Shown here in pieces: positions 33,187-45,494 of a stretch of DNA of 64,000 nucleotides (positions are counted from its first letter, which is position 1; each line of letters opens with the position of its first letter). This stretch comes from Alnus glutinosa (Eukaryota > Streptophyta > Magnoliopsida > Fagales > Betulaceae). The position numbers were made by a program, and so were the translations under genes. The notes under the pieces are model-generated. The model worked only from the letters and a program-made list of their open reading frames with translations, had not been told where the DNA came from and did not search any database. The DNA lies in contig NC_084890.1 in NCBI RefSeq assembly GCF_958979055.1, positions 1,178,001 through 1,242,000 of the forward strand. Reading direction: 5' to 3'.

Positions 33187-33963
33187 ATATTTTAGAGGGT
33201 GATTTCTGCTTGTTAGTTATGATGTGACATAAAAGAGAATATGGTTTTGAGTGTTTTGTGATTGTTTTATGATTTTTTTTTTTTACTAAAATCCAAAAAG
33301 CTATTCTAAAAAGCGTTGCCAAACGAGTTCAATATCTCTAAGATGTGAATGTCATGGACACGTGTAATTTGCTTTCAACATATAGCAATATAATGGTACA
33401 ACAGTAGAACCCCGTCTAATATCTTGATCAACTTATATCGCAACCGGGCCACTTAAAAGTTGAAACAAATACATTAACAAATAACTCAAAACACAAAATA
33501 TGTTTTACCCTTGTGTCACATTATTACACTTTTAAAAATAAAAATTGAAAAACACCCTTCAAAACACATTAACTAAAAATTTCAGATTAACCTCAGCTCT
33601 TTGTGGAGCTAGTTGTCATCTTCAAAATTGCTTTTTGTTTTCCTTTAATGGTTGCATGATCTCAAAGAAGCATCGTGCCCTGTTTAAAATATTTTTTAGA
33701 AATTTTTTTTTTTTTTTTTCCTATTTTCAAGTGTTTACCATAGCGTAAAATACTAAAATATTAGTCAACCTAAATTCATGCTACCAGGCCTCCTGCGAGT
33801 TTCAGAATACTACGTTTCTGTTAACTCCAGCTCTTCAAGGTAAATATTATATTGGGCTTTGGACTATCGGGTTTCAACAATTTTAGGCTGTGTTTAGGCC
33901 CATGTAGGAAGTTCTTTTTTTTTCTTCTTGGGTGCAAGTGGAAGTAAATAACTATCTACTTTA

Positions 33964-34008
<45 letters not shown>

Positions 34009-35870
34009 TTAACAATACCAAGCAATTATTTTAGGTACAAGCTTTGGCACGTGTATATAAAAAAGTACTTTCTGATTAGGCTGTCAAAAGTTCCGGCCAC
34101 ACGGATTAGGGCATATATTATACTGTTCTAAGATGATGTTCTTGCGCATGCCAAGATTGAATGCCATACATATTGTTGATGTCACCAAAAATAAAGATTA
34201 ATAAAACTTTTAGTCAAATTATTGACCCAATCAAAACTTTCTTTTCAAATTCTTCTTATTTGTCTTTAATGTATCTGATTTTTAAAAGAAAATCCTTTGC
34301 TCTAAATACATAAATCAATTTAATAGATTACATTTAAAAAAAAAAATTATTTCAACCCAATTTAAAAGAAAAATTGTCCTTAATTGGGGTTTTAAGTTAG
34401 TAGAATGATTTGCAGTTCAATTTTGATTCAAGTGACTTTCTCATATATATTTAACATTTCTCAAATATTTTAAAGGGTGATTTCTGCTTGTTAGTTATGA
34501 TGCGACATAAAAGAAAAAATGGTTATGAGTGTTTTGTGATTGTTTTATGATTTTATTTTTTTACTAAAATCCAAAAAGCTACCCTAAAAAGCGTTGCTAA
34601 ACGAGCTCAATATTTCTGCGATGTGAATGTCATAGACACGTGGAATTTGTGTTCAACATATAGCAATATAATGGTAGAACAATAGAACCCCATATATATT
34701 GATCAACTTATATGGCAACTTCTTCCGGGCCACTTAAAAGTTGAAACAAATACATTAACAAATAACTTAAATTACAAAATATGTTTTACCCTTATGTCAC
34801 ATTATAACCCTTTTTAAAAATAAAAATTGAAAAACAACCTTTAAAACAAATTAACTAAAAATTTCAGATTAACCTCAGCTCTTTGTGGAGCTAGTTGTCA
34901 TCTTCAAAATCCCTTTTTGTTTTCCTTTCCTCTAATGGTTGCATGATCCCAAAAAAGCATCGTTCCCTGTTTATTTTGGCATAAAATATTTTTTTAAAAA
35001 ATAAATATTTTTTTTCTTCCTATTAGTTAACCTAAATTTTGAGTTGATCAAAGAAAATAACTTTTACGAGACGTGAAATTATTTACGCTTCTCATCTGCA
35101 TAAATAATTTATCGCACCTTAGGACATGCAAATACAAATGGATCTCAATCCCACCTCTAAGGCCTTTTAAAGTTTCTTCATGGTTTAGCACCCAAACTAG
35201 TACAATGGTGGTCTCCTGCGAGTTTCAGAATACTACGTTTCTGTTAACTCCAGCTCTTCAAGGTAAATATTATATTGGGCTTTGGGCTTTGGACTATGGG
35301 GTTTCAACAATTTTATGCTGTGTTTGGGCCCATGTAGGAAGTTCTTTGTTTTTTTTTTTCTTTTTTTTTTCTTTTTTCTTTTTGGGTGCAAGTGGAAGTA
35401 AATAACTATCTACTTTAATTATTATTATTATTATTATTTTTTTTTTTAACAATACCAAGCAATTATTTTAGGTACAAGCTTTGGCACGTGTATATAAAAA
35501 AGTATTTTCTGATTAGGCTGTCAAAAGTTCCCGCTGACACGGATTAGGGCATATATTATACTGTTCTAACATCATGTTCTTGCGCATGCCAGGATTGAAT
35601 ACCATACATTATTGTTGATGTCACCAAAATCAAAGATCAAGAAAGCTTTTTGTCAAATTATTGACCCAATCAAAATTTTCTTTTCAAATTCTTCTTATTT
35701 GTCTTCAATATATCTGATTTTTAAGAAAATTCTTTTCTCTAAATACATACATCAATTTAATAGATTATTAAATTAAAAAAAAAATATTTCAACCCCATTT
35801 AAAAGAAAAATTGTCCTTAATTAGGGTTTTAAGTTGGTAGAAATGATTTGCATTTCAATTTCGATTCAAA
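33187..35870. repeat. Direct tandem duplication, about 1.3 kb per copy
   Basis: 33,187-34,434 and 34,462-35,870 share the same order of words: AGGGTGATTTCTGCTTGTTA, CGTTGCCAAACGAG-like, CAACATATAGCAATATAATG, CTCAGCTCTTTGTGGAGCTA, CTGCGAGTTTCAGAATACTA, an ATT microsatellite, and TTTTAAGTTRGTAGAA. The second copy has about 170 bp (35,030-35,205) not seen in the first. No gene is recognised in either. Confidence 0.85.
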
Positions 35871-36438
35871 GTATATGCTTATCCTATTTTGATTTTCTCA
35901 TAGTTTGACTCTCTCAAAGTGACGAAACTTTGACGATTCTATTACTCCGACTGATAAGAGATTTCTCTATGAACAATATAAATAAGAGTTTGAAAAAACA
36001 TATTATTAAAATCTCAATTCTTAAATCTCACGTTTTCTGAGAAATAAAAATTAGAGAATCGAACAACTCATTTTAGTTCAATGATTTATTATTAAGATTA
36101 GTACTTCACAGACCACATGAAACCTAACTAATATATAGGGACAATAGAGTTAAAGAATTGGTGGAAAGAAAGGGGATCTTATTCTCCATGGAATCAGCAA
36201 CTCGTTCAAATCCACTCTTCTTGTTTCATTCTTTCCCCTTCAAGATGCTTTTATCTTCATGCACAGATCGAGTTCTTCTTTCTTTTTTTTCGGCAAAAGA
36301 GGCCTCATCCCACCAGGTTGTGTTTGAAGCTTTTTGGCCTTTATTCCTTGGCAGAAAGTAGGATGATTGATGACTCTACACACGTCAGCAGGAAAGCACT
36401 AAAGATCATCAAACCAAATGATTTTTTTTTTTTTTGAA

Positions 36439-36487
<49 letters not shown>

Positions 36488-37639
36488 GCTAGGACCCACT
36501 GGAAAGTCTAATTTAGGTGAGCAGATGAGTACAAATCTGGATTAGCGATCACCAAGTCCTTATTGGGTTATCAAATCAGTCAAGAGTATTGATTTCTTCC
36601 GCCCCACATGACGTACCGGATGACTTGCTGTAGGTCCCCTGCCGGTGACGTTCAACAGATTGATTTATTCTGATAATCCAATTAATTTAACCCTGCCCTA
36701 TCTCTAATTTAATTCCTGTGTTATTTTATTATAGCACTGTGGCTTTAGGTGCTGCTATATGCGGTGTATCAGTGCATGGAAATTCCTAGGAGTACTAAAA
36801 AAAAAAAAAAAAAAATTATAAAAAATCCCACACAGAGAGAGAGAGAGATTCTTATAAGTGGGGTGTTTATGATGCAAGCTGGCATATGAATAAGCTTAAT
36901 CCTAACCAGATTTGATCAGCTGTTTGAAGATATCTTTCATTGATTATGCATATTTTGAATATGTTGTTTGTTTGAGGCACTTTCGTTGTGCTTTTTATAG
37001 TTATGATTTGGAAGCAAAGCAGATTCTGAAGCAGTGATAGAGAGGCTTCTTTAGTCCAATCTCAATCCTGCAGTTACTTTTATCTACTGTTCAAGTGTTG
37101 AGGATAGAAGAAAGTGGGCCTGATGCTGCCCTTTCTTTAAAGTTAAAAAAAGGAAAGCACCAAGTTTCTCCTTTCCTTGAATTCCTTATCAACATGATTA
37201 TCAGATCTTCCTTGCCCCAATACCAGTGGGCAACCACAATGAAGAGATGGCAAATAATAATTGTAATAGCTACTAATTATAATATCTACACCCAAATGGG
37301 TGTGTTTAAAGTGGGGAAAGGGAGCAAGGATTACCAGGGAAGTCTTTTCGACTCGTAAACCTAATAAAAGAAAGAAGAGGGAAACGAGTGAGAATGCTTC
37401 TAAACACGATATGGAAAAGCGGCTCATTTTGTAATTAGGTGCGTAAGAGAATTGGTACATTTTAAAATCTTTAAAGCAATATACTTTTCAAAGAAAAGTA
37501 GATGTCGGTGAATGTCAATCATGACAAAGGCACACTGTAACATTCCGGTTTCATATTGAAAATATTAGTACCAACATAGAAAGTAGATGGTTTAGAAGAG
37601 ATGTTTATAGGTGCTAAGTTTCACATTGTTCACTTATTA
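35871..37639. other. Spacer without recognised gene
   Basis: AT-rich DNA with a long TA microsatellite (36,438-36,482), an A-run near 36,800 and a short AG tract. Nothing in either strand shows coding structure I can defend. Confidence 0.4.
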
Positions 37640-39980
37640 TGTGAACTAGCTCATAACCCGTGCTATGTGTGGAATTCTTCATTATAATTTAGTTTCAGAA
37701 TTTAAACACATTTTTATCATACTTTTTATTATAGGTTAAAAAATGCTTGTTAAAAAAATTATCACACATCTTTCAATAAAAAGACAATAAAAGTTAAGAC
37801 CCTTAATTTTATTTTAATCCAAAAAAAGTAAAACTTTTTAAAATATTTGTTCACATAGACGTAGTTTATAACGAAAAGAAGTATAAACAAAATATATATA
37901 TATATTTATCAAAAAGAAAATCTAAATTCCAAATATTATAGCATAGGTGCTATAGTTTTTCAATGGGCAAGATGGTGCTATAATTTTTTTTACAGAACTT
38001 TAGCCAAATCCTACAAAATAAAACAAAATTTTTCACTCAACATTTAATGTAATCAAATAAATCCTCTCACATCACATTCAATGTTTAATCAAATAATTTT
38101 TTGCCTTATTCTGCTTTCAAAAGCAGAAAAAACACTTCAAACAAAATTTGAGTGAATCATACAAAAAAAAAAAATTAAAATTAAATATATTAAAAAATAA
38201 GACCCTTAATTTTATTTTAATCCATATAAATTAAAACATGTTAAAATATTTGTTCCAATATCAGTAGTTTAAAAATGAAAAGAAGTATAAAGAAAAAAAA
38301 AAAAAGCAAGAAGAAAACATGTAGATTATGATTATCAAAGGCGTTTTTATTTTAAATTTTGTCTCTCTATAATTTTGGAGAGTCGTAAATTCTGAAACCA
38401 TTATATTGTACATTTAAATTTTGAACTTAATGAAATCTCATATAAGGAAAATTTTTGAAATAAAATTTTGGAGAAAAAAAAAAAATCTGACCACTTAGAA
38501 TTAATGCATGTTTTTAAATTTAATTTCTTAAAAAATCTCACAACTTAATGCGGCTATAATAACACTTAATGATATAATGCGAAAAAAAAAAAATCATTAT
38601 TTTGGTCTCATGAAGATTAACACCTAGAGAAATGCTAAGGGTACAAATTTTTTTATCAAGAGATGGGTACTTAAATGATATAGAGCTTATTCATTAGAGA
38701 TAATCAAAATAATTAATAAAAATAAATGGTACGGGTACCAATGAATAAGTTCTACATCATCTTGGTATTCATCTATTGGTAAAAGATTTAATACATCTAA
38801 CATTTTTCTAACACCCATGATCTTTTTCATTAAAGTACAATAAATTTATTAAAATCATGATAAAACCGGTTCAATCTTTAAAATTCACCAGTTTTTTTTA
38901 CTAAAAAAACGGGTTCAGTGTTTAAAAATTATGAGTTCACGCCACGTGTCATAATTCTCCATTGCACAAAGAACATTATATGAATATGAAAATCACATAA
39001 AATTTTATTATCAAAAGAACTATAATTTTAGTTTTAATCCATATAAATTAAAACATTTAAAATATTCTTATATGTGTAGTTTAAAATGGAAAAAAAAAAG
39101 TGTAAAAAAAAAAAAAATTAACAAAAGAAAAACTTGAATTTTGATTATCAAAGCATTAATAGTGGGATTAATAGTAGGAATTTATGATATTGTTAGTGTG
39201 ATACGTGCCTATTATGTTTCAATAAAAATAAAACCCATATAATTTTGAACATTAAAAAAAAAAAAAAAGCATTTCAAATTTAATGCTTAATTAAATCTTT
39301 AGTGTTTTAAAAGCATTTCTATTCCTTTTGTGCACAATAATCAAATAAAAATTTTGTCTTTTTTGGCTTTCAAAAGCATAATAACACTTTAAAAAAATAA
39401 GTAAAAATTGTTTACATTACATAAAAGAAAAACAATTATCCTATAAAACATTCAAATGAATTAAAACATAAGACTCTTATTTTTAGTTTAATTCATATAA
39501 ATTAAAACATGTTAAAATATTTGTTCACATAAGTGTAGTTTATAGTGAAAATAAGTATGAAAAAGAAAAATAGGAAAAAGAAAACCATGATTTTGATTAT
39601 CAAAGCATAAAATAGAAAATTAGTATTTGATGCCTATTATATTTCAATTCAATATAATTCTGAACATTCGAAAAAGCAAATGAACGGAAAAAATAAAAAA
39701 TAAACTCATCAACATTCAAATAAAGAATTGCTCAACCAAAAATTTCACAAACAAAATGGAAATATATTTAAATTTCAACTAAAAATATAAAATATTAAAG
39801 AAAAACTTGTTTCCACAAAAGAGTCTTACTTATATCATTAATTGAGAGAGTGACTAATTGTATCATTAATAGAGAGAGAGTGAGAGATATTAGATACACT
39901 GGTTCAAATTTATTTAAAAGACCGGTTCAGTACTTAAATGACCAGTTTAGTTATTAAAAAGTATATATAAGTTCATGCCA
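37640..39980. repeat. Very AT-rich diverged repeat array
   Basis: A core of TTTTAATCCATATAAATTAA, AACATGTTAAAATATTTGTTC and GTAGTTTATAATGAAAAGAA recurs near 37,800, 38,205, 39,030 and 39,475 with variable spacing. The block starts near AACCCGTGCTATGTG. An hAT-like MITE is inserted at 38,626-38,809. No coding frames are seen. Confidence 0.6.
38626..38809. mobile_element. hAT-like MITE inside the AT-rich array
   Basis: Left end AGAGAAATGCTAAGGGTAC and right end near CTAACATTTTTCTA are inverted. The inside keeps the family core GAGCTTATTCATT and its complement. Confidence 0.6.
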
Positions 39981-40556
39981 AGTGTCATAATTCTATGTCA
40001 TTCTAAGAAAGAACTCTCAGCTTATATATGTATATATACTTTATAAATGATTTTATAAAATCTTCGAATTAACTAATATTCTTGAGATGATAGCACAAAT
40101 GTAATTAACGTTTTTTCTTTAGCCGTTTCACACGACCAATATGTGAAAATGTAGGCCTTTGTTGATTACTAGAATATTTAAAAGAGGACGCACGGCCCCA
40201 TCAAAATTGGCTTTGATTATACTTGGCGGAGGACGGGAGGAAGGATTCAATCCTACAAAGGAAAAGAATCCTGTTTGGGTCTTGGACTCTTCATACTGGA
40301 TTTAGTTTATTTATGCATACTGTATTTTTTTACGTTCTATATTTAATTTTAAACTTTTTATGAGAGAGGGAGTGAAAAATCAAATCTAAACCGTTAAAAA
40401 AAAAATCACATGTGTTGTAAATTATTATTATTTTTTTTTTTTTACTGCATCTAGCTAAGTCAAATTCCTTCGTACTAGTGGAGGGATATATTCCACTCTT
40501 AACTTGGAACAACGTTAGTCGACCAAAAGAATTTGGAATATATATGGTTTGCATGT

Positions 40557-41156
40557 AGAGAAATGATAGGGGTACAAAAATTCTTACAAAGAGAACTTTA
40601 CAAATTGACATGGAGTCTCATGAGAGGCTCCACGTCAGCTTAACATTAAAAAAAGTTAAAACAATTTTTGTATGCATAGACAAAAATACCATTTCTTTTC
40701 CTGTTCAACCAATTTCCATGAAAACCATCACACCGCCGGAAACTCAACACGCCGGCCACACAACTCCGAACCCAACCCACCGGAAATTCAGACAGTCTCG
40801 GACTGGACCACGACCCCGACCATGCTTCTAGTTGGGGAAGGGCCGGATCCCGGCTAGCCAGTCGGGATCCGGCCGTTCTGTTCGGGGAACGGCCGGATCC
40901 CGTCAATCCCGGGCGTTCTGGCCAGGGAATAGCCGGATCGCTTCCATCCCGGCCGTTCTGGCAAGGGAACGGCCGGGATCCGGCTGTTTTGGCCGGAGAA
41001 CGGGGTCGCCGGTGAGACCGGATTCGGCGATGGCAAGAGGATTTGGCCCATTTTTCTCTGGACACATGATGAAGGGCATTTTTGTATTTGTATAGCATGT
41101 CACGTCAATTAGTAAAACTCTCTTGATAAAAGTTTAAGTACCCCTAGCATTTCTCT
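40557..41156. mobile_element. 600-bp hAT-like element with GC-rich core
   Basis: Inverted ends AGAGAAATGATAGGGGTAC and GTACCCCTAGCATTTCTCT, continuing for about 55 bp, are flanked by direct TGCATGT (7-8 bp, TTGCATGT if the shared T is counted) at 40,549-40,556 and 41,156-41,163. The target size fits hAT elements. The core at 40,720-41,035 is GC-rich with repeated GGCCGTTCTGGC / GGAACGGCCGGGATCC units. Its open frames on both strands are repeat by-products. Confidence 0.75.
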
Positions 41157-41184
41157 TGCATGTTTGGGGTATTGTATTGTAGAA

Positions 41185-41355
41185 GAATGCTAAAGGTCTT
41201 TATAGTGTTCTTTAGTGTCCATCTAAAATGATATAAATGTAATAATAAAAAAATTACATCCATATCATCCGGAAGAGCATAAATATAATTTTTTTTATTA
41301 CATTTATGTCATTCTGAATGGCAGAAGAATATTAAAAGAAACTTTAGCATTCCTC
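41185..41355. mobile_element. Foldback MITE
   Basis: The left arm GAATGCTAAAGGTCTTTATA.. and the right arm (reverse complement GAATGCTAAAGTTTCTTTTA..) pair across the element, meeting at ATTACATCCATATCATCC. It is non-coding. Confidence 0.6.
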
Positions 41356-41371
41356 TGTATTGTATACATAG

Positions 41372-41557
41372 TGAAAAATGCTAGAAGTACCGAATCTTTT
41401 ACGTACCAAGAAATAAGTACTGATGTGGAGCTTATTCATTGGTCCCCGTTACATTTTTTTTTTAACTAATTGATTTGATCATCTTCAATGAATAATTAAG
41501 CTCCACATCGTTTTCTTACCTATTTTTGGTAAAAAAATTGGTATCCCTAACATTTAT
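41372..41557. mobile_element. hAT-like MITE
   Basis: Same family as 55,628-55,808: GAAAAATGCTAGAAGTAC.. at the left, an inverted pair GTGGAGCTTATTCATT / AATGAATAATTAAGCTCCAC inside, and CCTAACATTT at the right. Confidence 0.6.
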
Positions 41558-43555
41558 TTTCTTTCTTTTTTGTTAGAAATTCTAGTACCTTTTTTATCTT
41601 AAATGAAGACCCTCTAAAAGTTATTTGACTCTTTATGGTCCAACTTTGAAATTGAAATAATTTAACCTAAAAGGCTAAAACCATTGACTAGACCAGTCTA
41701 GACCAAGGAAGTAGTCATATATGATCAACTCTTTTTATTATAAGATTATGTTAATTTTTGACGTAAAATATATTTTATTGAATAATGATCTTTTCATAAA
41801 ATTTTGTAAATTACTTTAAATCCTAAAAAATGATGTAAAAATTATTTTTCAATATTGTTTGAATTGTACTGAAAAACTAGGATCACGAACTCGAAGACGA
41901 GACTGGCACAAGATTTTTATGGGTACGTACGTGGTTGAAGCTAATTAATGGCATAATTGATAATGGGGGTGATGATAACAAGGATTACTGAGGAAGGTGA
42001 CCTTGGAAAAGGGGAATCACGACCCATGTGAGAGATGCAACAGTCGCTGTGATTGACGACGATAGATCGATCGAATGGACTAACTTAACAGAGACCCTTC
42101 AACCAAAAAAAAACAAAAATATTTATGATTTTTTGTTTTGTTCCTTTGACATAGTTTTCAACTCAAAAGTTGTTTTTCATTCATATTGTGGGCAAATATT
42201 TTTTCCTTTGATGAAAGAAAATAGAAATAAATAGAAAAATAGAGATAATAGTGAAAATAAAAGAAAATAAACAAAGAGATGTACGTATAAAAATTTTATG
42301 TAATTCGGTCTATGACTTACGTCCATAAAATAAAATTTTATTTTTTTCTTATTTACTTGATTTTATAAGAAAAAAGAACGAAAATTTATTTATGTCTTTA
42401 GTCATAAATAAAATAAAATTACAAAAAATAAAATTATTAAATCACAAGAGATAATAAGATATTTTAACCTTAAAAAAATTAAAGAGGCGTGTTTTACGCG
42501 CTCATAGAAGCTCCCCAACATTATTTAAAAAACGCGCTCATAGAAGCTACCCAACATTATTTAACGTACGAAGTAGGGGACCAATGGGGACCATTGTTTA
42601 GAGCCACGGTTTCATTGAACAACGATCAATCCACGCGGCATGGTCTGCGGACTGTGATTCTTAATAGACGGGTCAGTGGGGGTCGTCTGTCCCATGAAAC
42701 ACGATGGGAAGCCAGGTATCTGAGATCTAAAGTTACCACCCTGGTCCATCGACCATCCGATTAATCCCCAATCCACCCGATTGGAAAGCCCCTGATTTCC
42801 ACGTCACCGCAACTATTTTTTTAGTTGAAGATTAAAAAACGTTTGATGTGAGTCAGCAGCTGCTTCGGGGAATGTGAGAGCGTCCGCGTCGAACTTCCTG
42901 GTAGAACCCCTGGTTATCAAAATGCCCCGGATGTCTCGCTTATTTACGGAAATGCACTTTTACAACCTAAAGTAAGACGTGTCTCTACAGCCCATGGTTT
43001 TTTCTTTCCAGGGAGCCTTTGGCGGTTAAAGACAGGCGACTGTAATTGGCAGTTCTTCCACCGGTGCTTGTCTGAGATTCTGATACTCTCTGTCTTTTAT
43101 CATTTAGTACGTTGGAAAAGTATTTTCTTACAAACAAATATTTCCTGTAACTTTTATTTATTTATTTATTTATTTTTAGTTGTTGTCTTTTTTAAAAATT
43201 AATTTGATATAATATAAAACTAATCATGGTTTGTGTTCACGTGGTACTATAAAATGAGATTTGAAAAACTTCTTTTATATATATTTTTGACTTGTTAATA
43301 TTTGGGGTGCCATGAGTTGAGTCCGAGAATGTTGAAGCTTTTATTCAATAAGCTGATCATAGCTCTTGCCTCTTACCGCGTGCGGCGTGCCTGTGGAAGA
43401 AAAAAAAGAAAGAAGAACGTTGAAATTTGTTTATGTTAAAATATTAATTTTAAATAATTAAATATTTTATTTTTTATCCACACTTGAACTTTTTGAAATA
43501 ATATGTGATTTAACATATATAGTAATCAGAGTAAAGATTCTAATTAAAACTTTTT
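41558..43555. other. Spacer; possibly distal upstream region of the SCL13-like gene
   Basis: AT-rich to about 42,480. A 37-bp direct repeat of CGCGCTCATAGAAGCT..CCCAACATTATTTA lies at 42,497-42,565. After it, 42,570-43,110 is clearly less AT-rich and repeat-free, yet without a coding frame I can defend. It could be old regulatory or exon DNA, but I cannot assign it. Confidence 0.35.
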
Positions 43556-44640
43556 TTTTTTTTTTTTTGATGAATCAAATAATTTTATATAAGCTCAACA
43601 AACTATACTTGCTAGTAAACACTAGCCCAGAAACACCTCAAACAAAGGACAACTACTCAGAACAACCTATACAGCCATTACTACATAACAAAACACCAAA
43701 GTGAACAAACCTTATAATGGCAACTTCTGTAAATTTCAATTAATTACAAGTTCTATACATTTATCAAGGTTCTTAAATGATCCCTTAGCCAGGATCCAAA
43801 TATGAACTTCTTACGTTATCTGTTGAACAATAGCCTCCTCAAATATGAAGTTGTTGTGCACAAAAGCATTCATCTGCTGTTAAAGATGATAAATGCATGC
43901 ACCTAAGCAAAGTTTGCCAAGACTAGCCTGTAAGCCATTCTCCCAGAGCTTAGCAATGCACCAGGTCACAACCTTTTTCCAAATCAGATGGAACTTCAGT
44001 GAAGAGACACATAGAATCAGAGCCCGCCATATCCGCAAACTAAAACTGCATCGAAAGAAAATGTGCTCCTGACTCTCATAACAAGCATGACAAAACAAAC
44101 AGAGCATATTTTCAGAATACCCCCAACTACTCATACGGTATTTAGTCACTATGGCCTCTTTAAGTACCAACCAAAAAAATAATGAATGTCAATGGATGGC
44201 CAGAGAGTGCCAAACCAGCTTCCACCACATAACAACCAGAAGTTTAACCCTCAACTGATCCTAGGTTGTTGCACAAGAATAAACATCATTTGGAGAATGC
44301 AAAACAGCCAAATCAACACCTCCAAAAGGAATCTCAGGCCGCCTACATTAAATATCCACGATTGAATTGGATTGAGCAAAGGACCAAAACCAATCCCCAC
44401 CCTTAATAATAGTAAATAACTTAGTATCAAAGGGAATACCTGAGTTATGCATTACACGGGAGCCATAACAATCCAGCAGACAACCGGCAAGGTACCGCTT
44501 ATTATGCCAAAAGAAAATCTGAAAACCAATTCCTACTTTGAACCTCAAAAATTGTTTAGTAACATTTTGAAGTTTCAGCAACTTCTTCCAACACCAAGAA
44601 CAATCATCGGGGATAGGAACCTACCAATTCAAACATCATT
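43556..44640 (-). mobile_element. LINE 3' fragment with reverse-transcriptase zinc-binding domain
   Basis: A poly(T) run at 43,553-43,570 marks the 3' tail on the minus strand. The frame 44,170-43,880 encodes a zf-RVT segment, CLFCHACYESQEHIFFRCSF then SLRIWRAL, as in plant LINE polyproteins. The frame 44,581-44,348 (FFWHNKRYLAGCLLDC) is an upstream part in another frame, so the ORF is broken. No clear target duplication was seen. Confidence 0.8.
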
Positions 44641-45363
44641 TCCATAATTAACCTTTAATACAATTAAGTATTTCATAAAAACTAAATCTCTCTCGTATAT
44701 ATAGATAAAGGTTTTCATATGTCCTAGTTCTGTGCTCTCACCATCCTTCTTTACTTATTCTTCGCTATAACTCAAAGACACCTCTTTAATGTCCATTATC
44801 TCATTACTAGAGTTGTACATACCCTTCCTCTAAATACTATACGAGTCTTATCCTTGTGGGAATAAGATTCTCTTTATTTTTATGTAAAATAAATATGATT
44901 TATTTTAGATAAACGTCTGGTTTTTATTTTTTATTTTATCTATTTTAGAATAAGAGATGATAAGAAAAAATTTACAGGGTTGAAGAAACCTAATCCAAAG
45001 TCCCAGCAAGAATTCAACCAGACTTACGAAACTACCTGGAGGCTAGTTGTCCAAGAAGGTTCTTAAGTGTATATTTTGGTTTCTTCATTTGTGTTTGTTT
45101 GTTTGTTTGGTTTTTTTTTTTAAAATTATTTATTTTTATAATTTTTTATTGACTAAGTTGTATTGTATCCGTTAAAAGTCTACAAAGCACAGTGGTCAAC
45201 GTTAACCGAGTAGAAGAATATTTTACTAACCACAAGTTGTGAATAAAGAAGGGTCACCTTCCCAACAACATAGCAAACTTCGCCAAATTCCAAGCACATC
45301 GTGCTGAAAGTGGCAATATTGTCATTAGAAGATCATCTTAGGGCACTTGTTATGTAGATATTG

Positions 45364-45494
45364 CTATATAACTCATTTACAAACCCCACAGATGCATTTC
45401 AGGAGAAGACAGAACGTTAATTCTGTGATGTTCACTGGGGAATCTTCTAGGGGGCAGGAAGAGATATCCCGAGCTCTGAGTTCTTCTTCTTAAG
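45364..45494 (+). promoter_or_regulatory. TATA box and untranslated first exon of the SCL13-like gene
   Basis: CTATATAAC at 45,364-45,372 is a good TATA box. Transcription would start near 45,395. A non-coding exon then ends at CTTAAG/GTATGC (45,494/45,495). The likely acceptor is TTTTTTGGCAG at 48,345-48,355, giving a 2.86-kb leader intron. The short ATG frames in the leader could be upstream ORFs. Confidence 0.5.

Noticed and set aside
36618..36660. miR169-like word (GGATGACTTGC)
   Set aside because: The full 21-nt mature sequence does not match and I found no complementary star arm nearby.
40646..41098. 150-codon minus-strand and overlapping plus-strand frames in GC-rich DNA
   Set aside because: All six frames tend to stay open in this GC-rich repeat; the region is the core of an hAT-like element.
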